A model generated the notes under the pieces. The model was not told the origin of the DNA and did no database searches. It was given only the letters and a program-made list of their open reading frames with translations. Below, in pieces: positions 41,886-54,900 of a stretch of DNA of 64,000 nt. The stretch lies in assembly GCA_949126835.1 (NCBI GenBank), contig OX421507.1:27416822-27480821 (forward strand), given 5' to 3'. The first letter of the stretch is position 1, and every line of letters begins with the position of its first letter. Made by a program: the position numbers and the translations under genes. Origin of the DNA: Anisus vortex (lineage: Eukaryota; Mollusca; Gastropoda; Planorbidae).

Positions 41886-43280
41886 CTTTAGAATTATTTA
41901 TATTTTTCCGTTTCCCACGTGGTTGGCGCGGGTGCTGTTGATTTTAGTAATTCCACTACAAGACAGGAATACTACTGATAAACACTAATCATAATGTAAA
42001 GATAAGAATAATAATAATAAACTAACAGCTGTCAGGGAACAACGGTCTAAGGGAAATAACTCATGTAATTCAATTAAATATTAAGACTCAAGAGTTATCC
42101 TAAAACTGTATTGTGAGATACAATCAATCGCAATTAATTTAATCTATTACGTTGTTCAGTGTAATTCCGAGATTCACGAGAAAAATGAGTAAAAAAGAGA
42201 GAATGGTCATGTGAAGAGAGATGAATATATTTTAGTTAACTTTTGAAGCTTGAGCTGAAAAGATGTCTATGAAAGTTATAATGGAGTGATTGAATATCGG
42301 ACTCAGAGGAATATGCATTCTTTAAATTGGAACTATGTTATAATTCATGTTCATGTGATGGATATATATATATATAAATATTGTGCTGCAAATCAAGTTT
42401 TATTTAATTCATCATAAACTGTTATTTGTCCTGTAAAATTTATGACAAATTAAAGAAACTAGCAGTTACACTCATAATGGACACCTAGAACTATAAAATA
42501 CTATTAGTAATGAAGCAATGTTTAATGGGTCAAAATAATAACCCAATAACAACTACACATAAGCAGGTACAAGAACAAAGATTGATTCAATGCCGGGATG
42601 AATTTCAAATACTGTTTATTTAGGCGTAAGTCAATGGGTAGCAGAAGTAATCCACAATACAAATTTACAGCGTATCGGTATAATTGGACCAGCCGTAAAC
42701 ACGTCTACTCAGACCTGTGTGTTACGGCTCCAATTCCGTTTTCATGCTATCTTAGCTAAAGTGCCCTCTGTTTGGGAGGGAGGGGGGAGGAAGGAGGGAC
42801 CGATTAACCGCGTGTCTTTAATGATGAGTCACTGGTAGGGAGAATGGGGGTGTAAAGGGGATGGGGGAGACTTTGATACCCTCCGGTCGGCGTACAAAGG
42901 AAGAATACATAATATGTGTCAATTGACCAGTTTAGCCACCTGCGCTGGCCGTGGTCTAACAGGTACATTTTATCTACAAGACCTGGCCGCTGGCCGGTGG
43001 AGGTGGGGGGGGGGTCAAAGGTGGTGTTACTCTTTGACGAGGGGAGGGGCCGGGAAGTACAGACATGAGGAGGGGTAAATGGAAGCATTTTGAATTATAC
43101 AAGACAGATAACTATGTTTTGTGTAATAATGTATATATATCTATACATGTAGAAACAGTTATAAAAGAGACGGTAAATTCATATATATATAAATTAATGC
43201 AAGATACAAATACAATCACGCATTCTTCATTCATTGGTGAGCACCGCAATGAGTCAGGATTAATTGTAGTTTATAGGTTG
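41886..43280. other. Intergenic DNA
   Basis: AT-rich, with a G-rich stretch at 42770-43075 (many GGGGAGG/GGGGG runs). No gene was found. Confidence 0.4.
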
Positions 43281-43615
43281 GAGCCTTTGTGAGTAAGCGC
43301 CATGGCACTAGACTGAGCGGTTGCACCTCTAGTGTGTTTACCACACCATGAATGGGAAACGGAACAGTGGTACAGTAGCTAAGACAATTCTGGGGGTGTA
43401 TGGCAACATCTGAAACATCCCAATTGTGCCGACCCGTGGTGGAAGCTCCACAGAAGGGAATCTTCTACAATAACCCATGTCCGCACTGGGCATTGTCCGA
43501 TAGGGGCCTACTTTAGCAGGCTAAGGCCCCAAGAGGATTCGCGGTGTAGAAACTGCAGGGAGGCGGTAGGGTGCCCCGCCTTGCAGGAGTTTAGATTGCA
43601 TGGGGAGGAATAACT
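43281..43615. other. GC-rich block, possible retroelement piece
   Basis: It contains TAGCAGGCTAAGGCCCC, GGATTCGCGGTGTAGAAACT and GGTGCCCCGCCTTGCAGGAG. Not repeated elsewhere in this window. No intact frame. Confidence 0.35.
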
Positions 43616-43683
43616 CATTGCTCAGACCTTTTATGGGAGTGTGTCACAGTTGCGGGATACAGCGTAATTCGATCTCCGCGCCC

Positions 43684-43815
43684 TAAGAGAGAAGTTGAGT
43701 TCAAGTCAATTCTGATGGGTATCTGACATAAGTTGGGGTAAAGTAAAATGCTGGCCACACAATGTTTTGGTATACCGTGGCCACATAAATTGGTGAACGC
43801 TGATTTACTGTAGGT
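43684..43815 (+). mobile_element. SINE family A, 3' half
   Basis: CTGATGGGTATCTGACATAA, then CTGGCCACACAATG and GTGGCCACATAAATTGG. Paired head to head with the next entry. Confidence 0.75.
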
Positions 43816-43854
43816 AAAGTTAGACACTATATTATGTCTGGTACTATATTATGT

Positions 43855-43973
43855 CCGGTACCCCATCAGAGCTGGATACTCAGGGTCACCCTCAGGTCCT
43901 AGTCTTCACCAGAATTCGAAACCAGGACCTTCGGTGAGCCAGTCGAACTCTCTACCGCTCGGCTACCGTGCCA
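43855..43973 (-). mobile_element. SINE family A, 5' half
   Basis: GGTACCCCATCAGAGCTGG, CTTCACCAGAATTCGAAACC, GTCGAACTCTCTACCGCTCG and the GTGCC end. It includes the tRNA-like head. Confidence 0.8.
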
Positions 43974-43989
43974 GACAGAAACAACACAC

Positions 43990-44700
43990 AAAGTTTCCAG
44001 TTTAAATTCGTCATAATCATGTTTTGTTATGAATTAGCGTTCCGCAGAGATTTCTCTACTCACAAAGACAGAATCACCACAATAAAAAAAGGAAATTTTC
44101 ATAGCTACCTATTTAATTACATCATATATACACTTGTATATAAGTCAGCCGTATTTGGTAATAAATTAACAATGCTTTGAATAAGTCTTTCAAAATTCGC
44201 ACCTTATGTTCCACTATCACAGAGACTCTTTGAAAAGAATCATCTTTCAGCCAGGAAATACAATGGCTCAATAGCTGACTACTAAATGATAGGCCTACTT
44301 TTTTCTTCTATGATAAATGGTATGATGTTTGCGCGAATGTCTACTGTGTTTGAGTACAAATGGTTCTTTAATATTGTTTTAAGTATGCTGAAAGACGGAA
44401 TTTATGTAATCAAATCAAGTTTCTTTTTTTTTTTTATCAATAAAGCAATCTTATTTTATGTTATCTTATCTTAAAGTGTGATGAAGAAAAAAAACAACTC
44501 AGTTAAAAGCTGATTTTTGTAGTTTGGGGTCACTGATCTATAAAAAGAATGGATTGGGCCCGGAAGCCAAGAAACCGGAAATCAAAATAACCGCCGAAAT
44601 AAAACAAAAGACTTTCACTTATCTATAAAATTAGATTTCCTCAACACTGACCAGTAAATACATTTTAAGTGACTTAGACTTCCAAACTCAATGTACTAAT
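43990..44700. other. Intergenic DNA
   Basis: No recognised feature except a TTATCTTATCTTA tail remnant at 44450-44473 that may end a LINE copy. Confidence 0.4.
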
Positions 44701-44704
44701 TTTA

Positions 44705-44965
44705 CACCTAGTTGTATCTATCTTATCTTATATGTTATAAACGCTCCTTCTAAAACAAAGACTTTTGCATCTGAGTCTTTTCTTGCATTTTTTCAATTAG
44801 TAATTTCAATGATGTTAGATTACTGGTTTTTCTTGGTATGTTCAGTCAACCCATTCCATGGCCCGGATGCCACTGGAGAAGAAATACGCATTTGAAAAGT
44901 GTTGTTTTTCCTTATATTAATCTGAGCATAGTAAAAGATTGTTACTGTGTTGCATTTCTAAATAA
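44705..44965 (-). mobile_element. LINE 3' tail, TAAGATA family
   Basis: TCTTATCTTATATGTTATAA, CGCTCCTTCTAAAAC and CAACCCATTCCATGGCCCGG with ATGCCACTGG. Confidence 0.78.
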
Positions 44966-45139
44966 TAGTTTAATCCACTATGTAGTATTACTACTTTACT
45001 CTTTGTTATCTAGTTCATAAAAACACATAACTATTAAAACAACATCTTTTTTAAAAAAGTAAAGAAGTTCTACAAAAAACAACAACAACAAAAAAAACAA
45101 CAAAAAACGACATTTAAAATAGAATTGGACAAAATTTGC

Positions 45140-45605
45140 AGGAGAATACTTTCTGTAGAGCGCTGGATCGCAGACTTTAGGTACTTCTACTAGACTTGAA
45201 CTCCGATTGGACTGAGAGCTGGCATTAATAATCCCGTAGCGCTCTGGATAAATACTCAGCCGTGCATCTGAGCACGTTTAAGTCTCCGTAGAGAACAGCG
45301 GAAAGTGGGTCACCCGTTCGATCTTTTTGAAAGCTGACGAGACGGGGGCACTTCCGCAGGATGTGCTCCACTGCCTCCTCCTCCTCCCAACAGTGACGAC
45401 ACCGCGGTCAAAGTTAGGTGAAAACCTGGCAAGGTATGCCTCAATGGGGCAGTGGCCAATGTGGAATTGTGATATGAGGGATTGTTCGGACCTGTTTAAC
45501 CACCACCATGGGTCGTCGCGGTTAGGGCGGGGCAGATGCCGCCAGACCTCTCGGCCTTTATCAGACTTGACTCAACTCTACAGAACTGCATGCCATTGTT
45601 AGTTC
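45140..45605 (-). mobile_element. LINE C-terminal fragment with a CCHC-type end
   Basis: Read on the - strand it encodes CRHCWEEEEAVEHILRKCPR, then LVSFQKDRTGDPLSAVLYGD and CTAEYLSRALRD. This is the Cys-His knuckle and tail at the end of many R1/Jockey-group ORF2 proteins. It is GC-richer than the surroundings and ends 75 bp before the first M13 exon found. Confidence 0.75.
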
Positions 45606-45678
45606 ATGTTTCCAGAGGTCCTCGTTCCTTCATATCAAATCTCTAGACTTAAGTTTTTCCCCTTTGTTCTAATTTCAG

Positions 45679-45956
45679 ATCACTCAAAGACAAACAGAAA
45701 GGCAGAACGCGGCTAGAGAAGTTCTTGATATTTCACCTGATTATCTTATTGGTGGTTTTCATAACTGTTGTGGCTTTTTACGTAGTGGACAAAAATATTA
45801 ACATCTTTGAGTCTAGCGAACAACCAAAAACAACATCGGCTCCAAAGATAAACATCGCTGAGTCTAGCGAACAACCAATAGCAATATCGGCTCCAAAGAT
45901 AAACATCGCTGAGTCTAGCAAACAACCGATAGCAACATCGGCTCCAATAGTAAAAG
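45679..45956 (+). CDS. M13 exon with membrane anchor and repeat stalk
   Basis: Acceptor AATTTCAG, donor GTACAT, phase 2 in and phase 1 out. Tail SLKDKQKGRTRLEK, then the membrane helix. The stalk has three tandem 17-residue (51-bp) repeats of the type NIAESSEQPIAISAPKI at about 45796-45948. Confidence 0.85.
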
Positions 45957-48900
45957 GTACATTTTCTTTTAGTAAGTTCTGTAAAGGGTAGCTTCTAGTA
46001 TTTTGGTCTATTTCTTGAGGCTTGTTATTATATATGTTATAATACTAGCTGTTAATAGACTAGTTGTTTTTTAACACACTGATATCTTGTTATAGTATAA
46101 CTAGAAATAGCCCGTGGGGAAACCACGGGAGGAAAGAATTTTGTTTCATGTGTTTTTATTATTTGTAGAATTGTGATTATATATTTGTTTTGCTTTTTCA
46201 AAAGTCAAGAAACAGGAGCTGGAATTAAACAGATCCTAAGTCATGGTTTAAAATTTAAGAAATGACGATTCTAATTGAGAATATTTACATTTTTATCTAA
46301 CGATTGAGATAAAAAACAAATTAAACATGGTTTGATTTAACTGTCTTTTTTCACTGCAATAAATTAAATTCAGATGACAATTTTCATTAAAAGCAATATT
46401 AAGTGCTATCTCTTGTTCACCATGAGTCGGGCCTATTTGTCTGTTGAGTGTTATTTTCTACATGTTTGGGACTTTTTGACGTTAAAAAGCTACAAAAAAA
46501 GGACTATAGGTGAGACCTTCGATATGATTGAATGTCTGTTATTAAAATGTGTTAATTGCTATCACAAAAGCAAGAATTATTGGAAATTGTTGACGTCATA
46601 GATCAGAGGGTAGTGTTTAGTGTTGAAGAACCGAGTTGATAAATTTTAATTAGCCTAACAGTCTTTTAGCTATTGCATTCTGAGAAGATTTCTGAAGTGT
46701 TCATATTGATATGTATTTCCTTTGCATTGAATCAACGGCCGTTGCAAAGATAATCTTTGGATTAGGATTTCTCAAAAGCACAATGATTAAATTTTGTTTA
46801 TTGATGTCTCCTAAGAGTCTCCTTTGGTGTAAGACAGTATTACATTTAGTTTGATACCAGACATTGTGAGCTCGATCGTTCGGCTGAGGTACCGAAAGTT
46901 CTGAGTATGAATCCTGAAAAAAGGCTTGGGTTTGTTCCCGGCTCTGAAGGGTGTCTCTAAGCCTACCGAGCTCTGATTGGTACCTGATATTCGTTAGGGA
47001 AAAGTAAAGGAGACTGGGCGTTTTGGGCTTTGTGCTGGTAATACAATATCCTAGTATTCCGTGGCCACAGCAACTTTTGAACATAGCTTTACGGTCCCTA
47101 TCGATCAAATTGGTCTAACGGAGATACTTTACTACTACTCACGTGAGGCCAGTCATTATCCTTCGGCATCCTTCCGTCTCGCGAGACGAAGGTGCATCAC
47201 CGTGGATTGAGGTTGCATTTCCCCGTGTGGCTGTGCAGGCCTATCCAGGAATGGCAGTCTTTATCACAGCTTTTACACACGTGTTTTGTGCTTTCTATTT
47301 TCTTCGCCTTTCTTCTAGCTCTTTTATCTACAATCTTCTCCATCCTTCTTTCCTCTGCTATTTTTACCCCTCCCTGACAACAGTGCGCTAGGTGGATCGA
47401 TCCTCTGCTTTCCACTCCCAGTCATTTGCGTTTATGTAACGTCTTTGTAACGGAGGTGTGGGCGACCTGTTTTTCTCTTTCCAGATGCCAATTCTCCATA
47501 TAGGAGGTCCTTAGGGATTCTACCTGGACTCATTCTATTTTTACATGTCCTAGCCATCTTAGGCGTCTTTCACTAAGGACTGTGAACATGCTTTGGGCGC
47601 TGGTGCGCGTCAGTACCTCACTATTAGGAATTGTGTCCTGCCATTCATTAAAACCATAGGGAAATGGGTGTGTGTGTCGGGGGGAGGGGGAGGGGAGCAA
47701 GAATAATATATAGGCTAAAATTTGTACATGAACAACAATAGTCTTTTTTATACCAAGTTATTATTTTTCTTAAACTGTTGTGTTTCCTTTTTAAATGTTT
47801 TAAATATCTGTACTATTCATCCAATAAATCCCACTTTTTTTTCAATATCAAATTTTGTTCCATGTTGGGAAAGTGGGGATTAGTGATTAGGGTATAATAA
47901 GTTGGTAATTCTAAAGACAGTTATAAAGCTATTATATTACTCTTTCTAAATACTTTGTTTTACAAAAGTAGAAAACCTAAATGTTTTAAGGTTTTAATTT
48001 CGGAACAAAAATTTTAAAGAATGGTCAAAGTTTATGGAGAAAAGATTGGGTGAAAGGAAAGTATTAGAAATTGACTATATAAAGACCAACATGTATTAGT
48101 AATAAAGGCTTAGTTTTATGTTTGCTAAATTGATAGATAAAAGAATAAAAGAGATAATAAAGTATAGAGTTAGGGATCGAACTTTAGAGATTTTATTAAT
48201 AGACGTTTTAAATTTTCTAAAAAGTATATTTTGTTCTAATCTTGCATATATGTATGTATGTTTGCGTGTGTTTGTGTGTATGTATGTGTAAGTGAGGCAG
48301 ACAGACAGAAAGGAAGAAGATTTATTTAGCAGAGACCTATTAAAATGCTAAGGTTGAACGTCATCTTCATATTTCAAAGCAAGATTTATATACTCTTAAA
48401 ATACTTAATACTTTTAAAAAACTTAAGCCGAAATAGCCAAATTTAGGGGCCTTATAACAAAAAAAGTGTAGACATACACATGTAGGCACTCGGGGCATAT
48501 TAATATTGTTTAGATATTTCCAAAACTTTAATAAGATGGACCGCTTGCTTTAAATATTTCTGCTATTTGATGACTCGTAAACTTCTGTTTCGGGATTTAC
48601 GATCATAAACGGAATTATAGACCTAGCGTTTAGTAATTCTCTTTCATTTTATGAATGGAAAACTATAAACTATACTTATTCTAATTGTCAGTTATTGTCG
48701 GATAATTTAAAGGACTATTATAGACGTAAAATGCAGATGAATAGATGCAAATTAAAACTATTAAATAATGTATTTGTAAAAGTAAATGTTTTAGTTTTTC
48801 AATTTCTTCATTTCATTACTTCTCGGGTAGAAATTGTAGAATAATACTTTATAGAACGATCGTCTGTTACCTATATAAGATTAGAACTCTAATTTAATAT

Positions 48901-51900
48901 AAAATAGAAAGTTGCATACAGCGGAAGTCTTTTAGAGTACGCGTTATTTGATGCGCACCGAAAACACCACTCTTGAGTTCTAAAGTTGCATAAAGCAGAA
49001 GTCTTTTGCATCACGCTTTTTTTGCTGCGCACCAAAAAACACGATTCATTGAGCTATAAAAATAGTGCAAGCGGTCCTCTTAAATTTATTGTCTTTGATA
49101 TTCCGTCATCTGTCTGTACTCTCAAAACCAAATCGTTAAGCGTTCCGCTACACAGACAGATACATTTCTTTGGGTAAAAATTATATAGACTAGTGGTTAT
49201 GCCCGTCAAAATGACGGAGAAACGAATGACTACAATGTGTTTTGTTAAGAGAGAAAGAAAAGAGACTATTACAATAACGACAATGAACGTTTCTTTTCGG
49301 TATTTAGTTTTTGTTCTCTATAATTGTTTCTGGTCGCCCTGACCCTAGCATATGCATAATAATTGTTACTGTCAAGCTTCTAGTATTAAAACGTAGCAAA
49401 CAGTTGTGTTGACTTGTCTTGTTATTAAAAATAGACTATTAAATTAACAATAATATACTATCTAAACGAAAAAAAAACACAAACCAAACAATAAAAAGGT
49501 AAATAATAAAAAAATCGTAGAAAATAATATTTCAATACCATAAAAACTAAAGTGAGAACGATTTTTTTCGGTATTTAATTTTTGTTCTTGCTTATTGTAT
49601 TAATAAAACAGTGTTGAGAATGTTTCTTTCGGTATTTAGTTTTGGTTATTTTTATTGGTTTCTGGGCGACCTTACTCTGGCATATTGTGGCCTCAAGGAC
49701 TGGCGTAGTGTGTAAACCGCCGATACATTCCCATTAAGAATACATTGGCGGGCGAACGCTTAGGGCACAGCCCCCGCAGCAGGTCCGAGGTCCATTACAC
49801 TGCCGAGAGCCACTGGTCTCGGTGGGGAGGAAGCAATGGACGCTGCTATTCCGTCTCGAGAACCCTCGGTGCCTGGATGCATGCACCTATAGTAGGTCTA
49901 TAGGATGTATGCTACCGGGTGACAGTGCAACTATACTGGCGAGCCACCACGATAATGATCCTTTGGGGAACCACAGTGATCGATCGCTGGGCTGAGGAAA
50001 CCTTCCCCGTTACACGGCATGCCACGCCTTCGGCGTGTTGTTGGGTGGCTGGAGCCCGGACAGAGATTGCTCAATCCTAAGCGTTACGCCCTGGACACAA
50101 GAGCCAAAAGGCTCGTCCGGATCTTTTTAAAAGACTTTTAAATTCGATATTAAAATGTAGCGAACAGTTGTGTTGACTTGACTTGTTATTAATAATATTA
50201 AATTAACAACAATATACTATCTAAAAGAAAAATAAAATAAATACAAAACAATAAAAAGGTAAAAAATGAAAAAAAAAATTAGAAAGACTATTTCAATGCA
50301 ATAAAAATTAAATTGAAAAAGATTTTTTCGGTATTTAATTTTTGTTCTTGCTTATTGTATATATAAAACAGTATTGAGAATGTTTCTTTCGGTATTTAGT
50401 TTTTATTTTATATTGTTGCTGTCAAGCTTATGGTACCCGGTATTTGAAAGTAATCATTTATAGGCCTAACTTGTTTTTTTTATAATTCGTATAATGTAAT
50501 TTATAGAGTGTAACAGTCGCCTATTAAAGGATATTCTCAATAGCGATGTAAATCCATTAAATAAATAAAACATTTGGTTACTTTTACTTTTAAGATAATG
50601 CAAACATCAATAATGAAAAAAGAAATAATTTTATAGACATTACGTCATACGATAGTGTTTTTGTTAAAGTAGCCTACACCATTCAAACTCTCCAAGCCAA
50701 ATTGCGGTGCGTAACTTTTAAAAAAGGTCTCGCCACATTAAAAAAAAAAACACAGCAGAATTGGGAAAACCCGAAAAGACATTCGCGTTCAACATAGTGA
50801 AACTCGCGTTCAATAATATAGTAAATGAACAGAAACGGCCATTTGCTATGTACGGTTATATTTATTTGTATAGCTGGATATACTTTTTTTGATTTATAAA
50901 ATTAACTCAATCATGATTATAAGTCATAAAATAAATTTTTCTTTTGGATGACGTTTCCGATTTATACATTTAACTTTTGTCCCGATTAGTCCAACGTCTT
51001 AGGAGCCTATAGCGAACACATATATATATATATATATATATATAAACAAATAAACAAACTCACGGTAATTATATATGTTGATGATTGATGATGTTTCATT
51101 CTAGTTTTAGAACGCGCTATATGTTTTTTATGTTCTCTAATGTTAGTTTCTTATATTCTAGTATTCTAATATATTCCTATAGTTTCTAAATATTCTAGTA
51201 TTCTAATATATTCCGATAGTTTTGTATATTCTAGTATTCTAATATATTCCCATATTTCTTATTATCTAGGATTCAAATATATTCTTTGAGTTTCTTATAT
51301 TTTAGTATTCTAATATATTCCTATATTTTCCTATATTCTATGATTCTAATATATTTTTATAAGCTTAGTTTCTTATATTCTAGTATTCTTATCTATTTCT
51401 AGAGCTCATTATATTCTAATATATTCCTTGAGTTTCTTATATTAGCAAAAATCATATCCATATAAGGAGTCATCAAATAGTCTCCACCTTAAGCGAACGG
51501 ATTTTCTTATAGAAAAGGAGGATGAAAACATCTCAATACACACATTAGACCACGCCCAGAATTCAAGGGATTCAATTCCGATACCTAATAAGGAGATCTC
51601 AACTAGTACCTCGAGTTAGCGAGACACACCCACACACACAAGAGGGCTATCAATGTTATCTAAATACGTCACAATATGTTAAATACATTTTCCTTTATTG
51701 GCAGAATACTGTTTGACCAAGGGATGCCTGCATGCAGGTAAAGTTTAAGTTTATTGTCTTAACTTTAAACAATAATAATAATAATAATGGTGCTTGTATA
51801 GCGCATATGCCGGCCGTTGATGACAGTTTTATGCGCCTGATGACAGTTTTAGAATACAGACAATGAACAACAGACAAAGACGTAAATATGTATACGCAAA

Positions 51901-54900
51901 TACTGCTAACGAAAAAGGCGAGTCTTCAGCAGGCTCCTGAAGGTGTCGATGCTAGGGCTCTGGCGAAGCTGTAGTGGGAGGTGATTCCAGGCGGACGGTC
52001 CAGCGTAAGAGATAATGCGCGTTGGCCAGCGGACACTAGCCTCACACGAGGGATCCACAGAGTAAGTGCATCAGAAGCCGAACGAAGTTGGCGGGACTGG
52101 GTGTAGTGCTCCAGACAAGAGCGAAGGTAATCCGGGGCAGAGTTATTCAGGTACTTATAGAAGAGAGAAGCCAGCTTATATTAGATCCGTTTGTTGATGG
52201 GTAGCCAGTACACAGATCGGAGCAGAGGAGTGATATTATTTGACTTCTTCTTCTCGAGGACTAGTCGGGCTGTGCAGTTCTGGATACGTTGGAGTCCCTG
52301 AAGGAGGAGGCTGAGAGACCAGCTAGGATAGAATTGCAATAATCCAAGCGGGAGAAGAGGAGATAGATGACAAGCTAAACACAAGCTTGCTTGGAGAGAT
52401 AGCGACGGATGGCGGCAATACGAAGCAAATGGAAAAAGCAGATTTTGTGAGGAAGGAGACGTGGGGCTGCATGGACAGCGTGGAGTACAGATAGACGACA
52501 AGGCTCATGACAGTCGGAAAGAAAGGCACAGTTGCGTCAGCCAGCTGAAGATCGGACGCAGTGAGGGACACGACCCTCTGTCTCGTACCGACGACAAGAG
52601 CTTCAGTCTTCTCAATGACAGCAGTATATAGACTAATAAGAGAGTATTGATAGTATAATACGTATGTTCTATATAATACGTTATTGGACATTAAATATAA
52701 GTAAGGCTATCATTTTTGTAGATAAAAAAAAAGTGGTATATTACTCCGTGGCCGAGCGGCAGAGCGTTCAGCTGGCGTACCGAAAGTCCTCGGTTCGAAT
52801 CTTAGTGAAGGTTAGGATTTGTTCTCGCTTCCGGTATGGATGGTGTGTCCTGAGTCTACCCAGCTCTGAAGGATACCTAACTTTTAAGTTGGGGCAGTCT
52901 ACTGGCCAAAGTAATCCTCTCGTACAGGGATCGGTAACCCTTTGATAATGGTGTTGCCAAAGTAAGATTTCTCATGCATTAGGCGTGCCATCAGCCTAAA
53001 GAACTTTCTGCTCATTCTGCTCTGGCAAGAACCTAATTGTGGAATTTCTTTTTTAAGGACTTAAAAATAATAAAAAAACAGGTGTCGAAAATGTTAACGA
53101 AGGTTTCCCTTACAGTAATATGTTTTTTCAAGTTGTTTTAAAATAATAATAAATGGAACACAGTTTATTTCTACTGTAAATGAAACAACATTATTTTTGT
53201 GTGTGTAAATGAATAAATAAAACACTGTTATATTTCTAGTATAAAGGAAAAGCCGTTATATTACTACTGTAAATGCAACACTATTATATTTCTAATGTAA
53301 AAGAAACACAGCTAAACTTCTATTGTAAATAAAACACTGTTATATTTCTACTGTAAATGAAACACTGTTCTATTTCTACTGTAACATTGATTGCAGCCAG
53401 CAGGATAGACAGGTATATTGATTACACTGTAAAGCCTTGCGATGATTTCTATAAGTTTGCCTGTGGACGCTGGATGAAAGAAAACATCATTCCTGATGAC
53501 CGGTCTTCTCTGACTGTGTATCAAACCCTGCAAGACAAGTCGACCAACAGACTGAAAGGTACGATGCTACCGTTAAGTTTTAGAACAACTCGTACATTAC
53601 AGATGCTGATTCTATTGAAAGAAGAGTATCGTGTCCAACGCTCATTCGTGGTTTGAGTCTAGTCCTGCATTTCTCATATTAGTGTATCAAGTGATGTTAC
53701 GATATTTGTTTTCTTGGTCTGTTAAGGCAACCCATTCCGTGCCCGTATGTCACTCGGGAAGAAAGAGTACTTATAGGGGACTATGCATTTGTTCTACCTT
53801 ATTTGCTAATGACTCAAATGTTTTAAAAGAGTTTCTTTTGATGTTGTTAAGTGTATAACATGTTGAAATTTAAAATAGTTTTTTATATTGCAATTAGAAT
53901 TGTTTGGCTAGTTCATTTCGAGTTTTTTTATTCATATTTAATTTTGGCATAGAGATTAATTGCGTAGATATTGATTAATTATGACGCAATAACACCGATA
54001 TGCTTTCTCGTAGTCTCTACATTTTTCTAGTTCGCATTTTTTTTTTGCATTCTGAAAACTTATGGGGAAATCCACACTAGTACTTTCTGCATCGAAATAT
54101 ATAAGCCACGCAGAGGTTTCGTTAGGTTGTTATTGTTTTTTGCTTAGCTATACTTATTAGTGTCCAGTAGTAGTTGAATATTATTTTCAGCAAGCAATTT
54201 ATTGTTTATCTACAATACAAATAGTATGCAGATACCAAGATATACATTAAGATCATTTCACTTGAAGTTCTCTAATATCAAGGTCTATTCAACACTGTAA
54301 CTCCACATCTCTAACAACGATCTACCACTCTCTAAAATTATTCCCTTTCTAACTGCCCGTTACACATTCCTCACTGGTCACCCGTGTTTGGTGTTGCCAA
54401 CTTATCTAATTTATTTGTTAGTGACAGATACTTTACTTTACATTTTAAATTTAATGAAGAACTGAGTGTGTATTGGTTCCATTCTTTCCATTTATATTGA
54501 TTATGCTTTTCTTTAAAAAAATAAAATCCTCTAAGAGAAAAAATTTGGGTCTGATTACATTTTAAATTTAACGAAGAGTTAAATGTTCAAAAAACATATT
54601 TATCTTTCAGCTTTATTAGAGGAACCAATTCGACCTGAGGAAATATCGAGTGTTAAAAAAGTAAAGACATTCTACACTTCTTGTGTTGACAAGGGTAAGA
54701 ACCACTTCGCTTTACACTTATCTTTAATTATATATTACAGACGCTCCTTTTGTAGGGACGATTATTGCGTCATACGTTCATCCATGTACTAAGTCTAGTT
54801 TGCATTTTGAACAGTATTTAAAATTATTGATTTTCTTGATTCGTTCAGTTAACCCATTCTATGCCTGTATGCCACTCTGAAAGAAAGAGTATTTATATGA

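Noticed and set aside
47197..47415. Small C2H2 zinc-finger gene
   Set aside because: The finger follows the WQDTIPN and RRLRWLGHV motifs of a LINE ORF and recurs at 3708 and 61190.
51695..52691. - strand frames of 60-122 codons as genes
   Set aside because: They hold L2/CR1 reverse-transcriptase C-terminal motifs across two frames.
52741..52810. tRNA gene suggested by A and B boxes
   Set aside because: The same head, body and core recur at many sites; the cloverleaf is poor and it continues into a SINE body.
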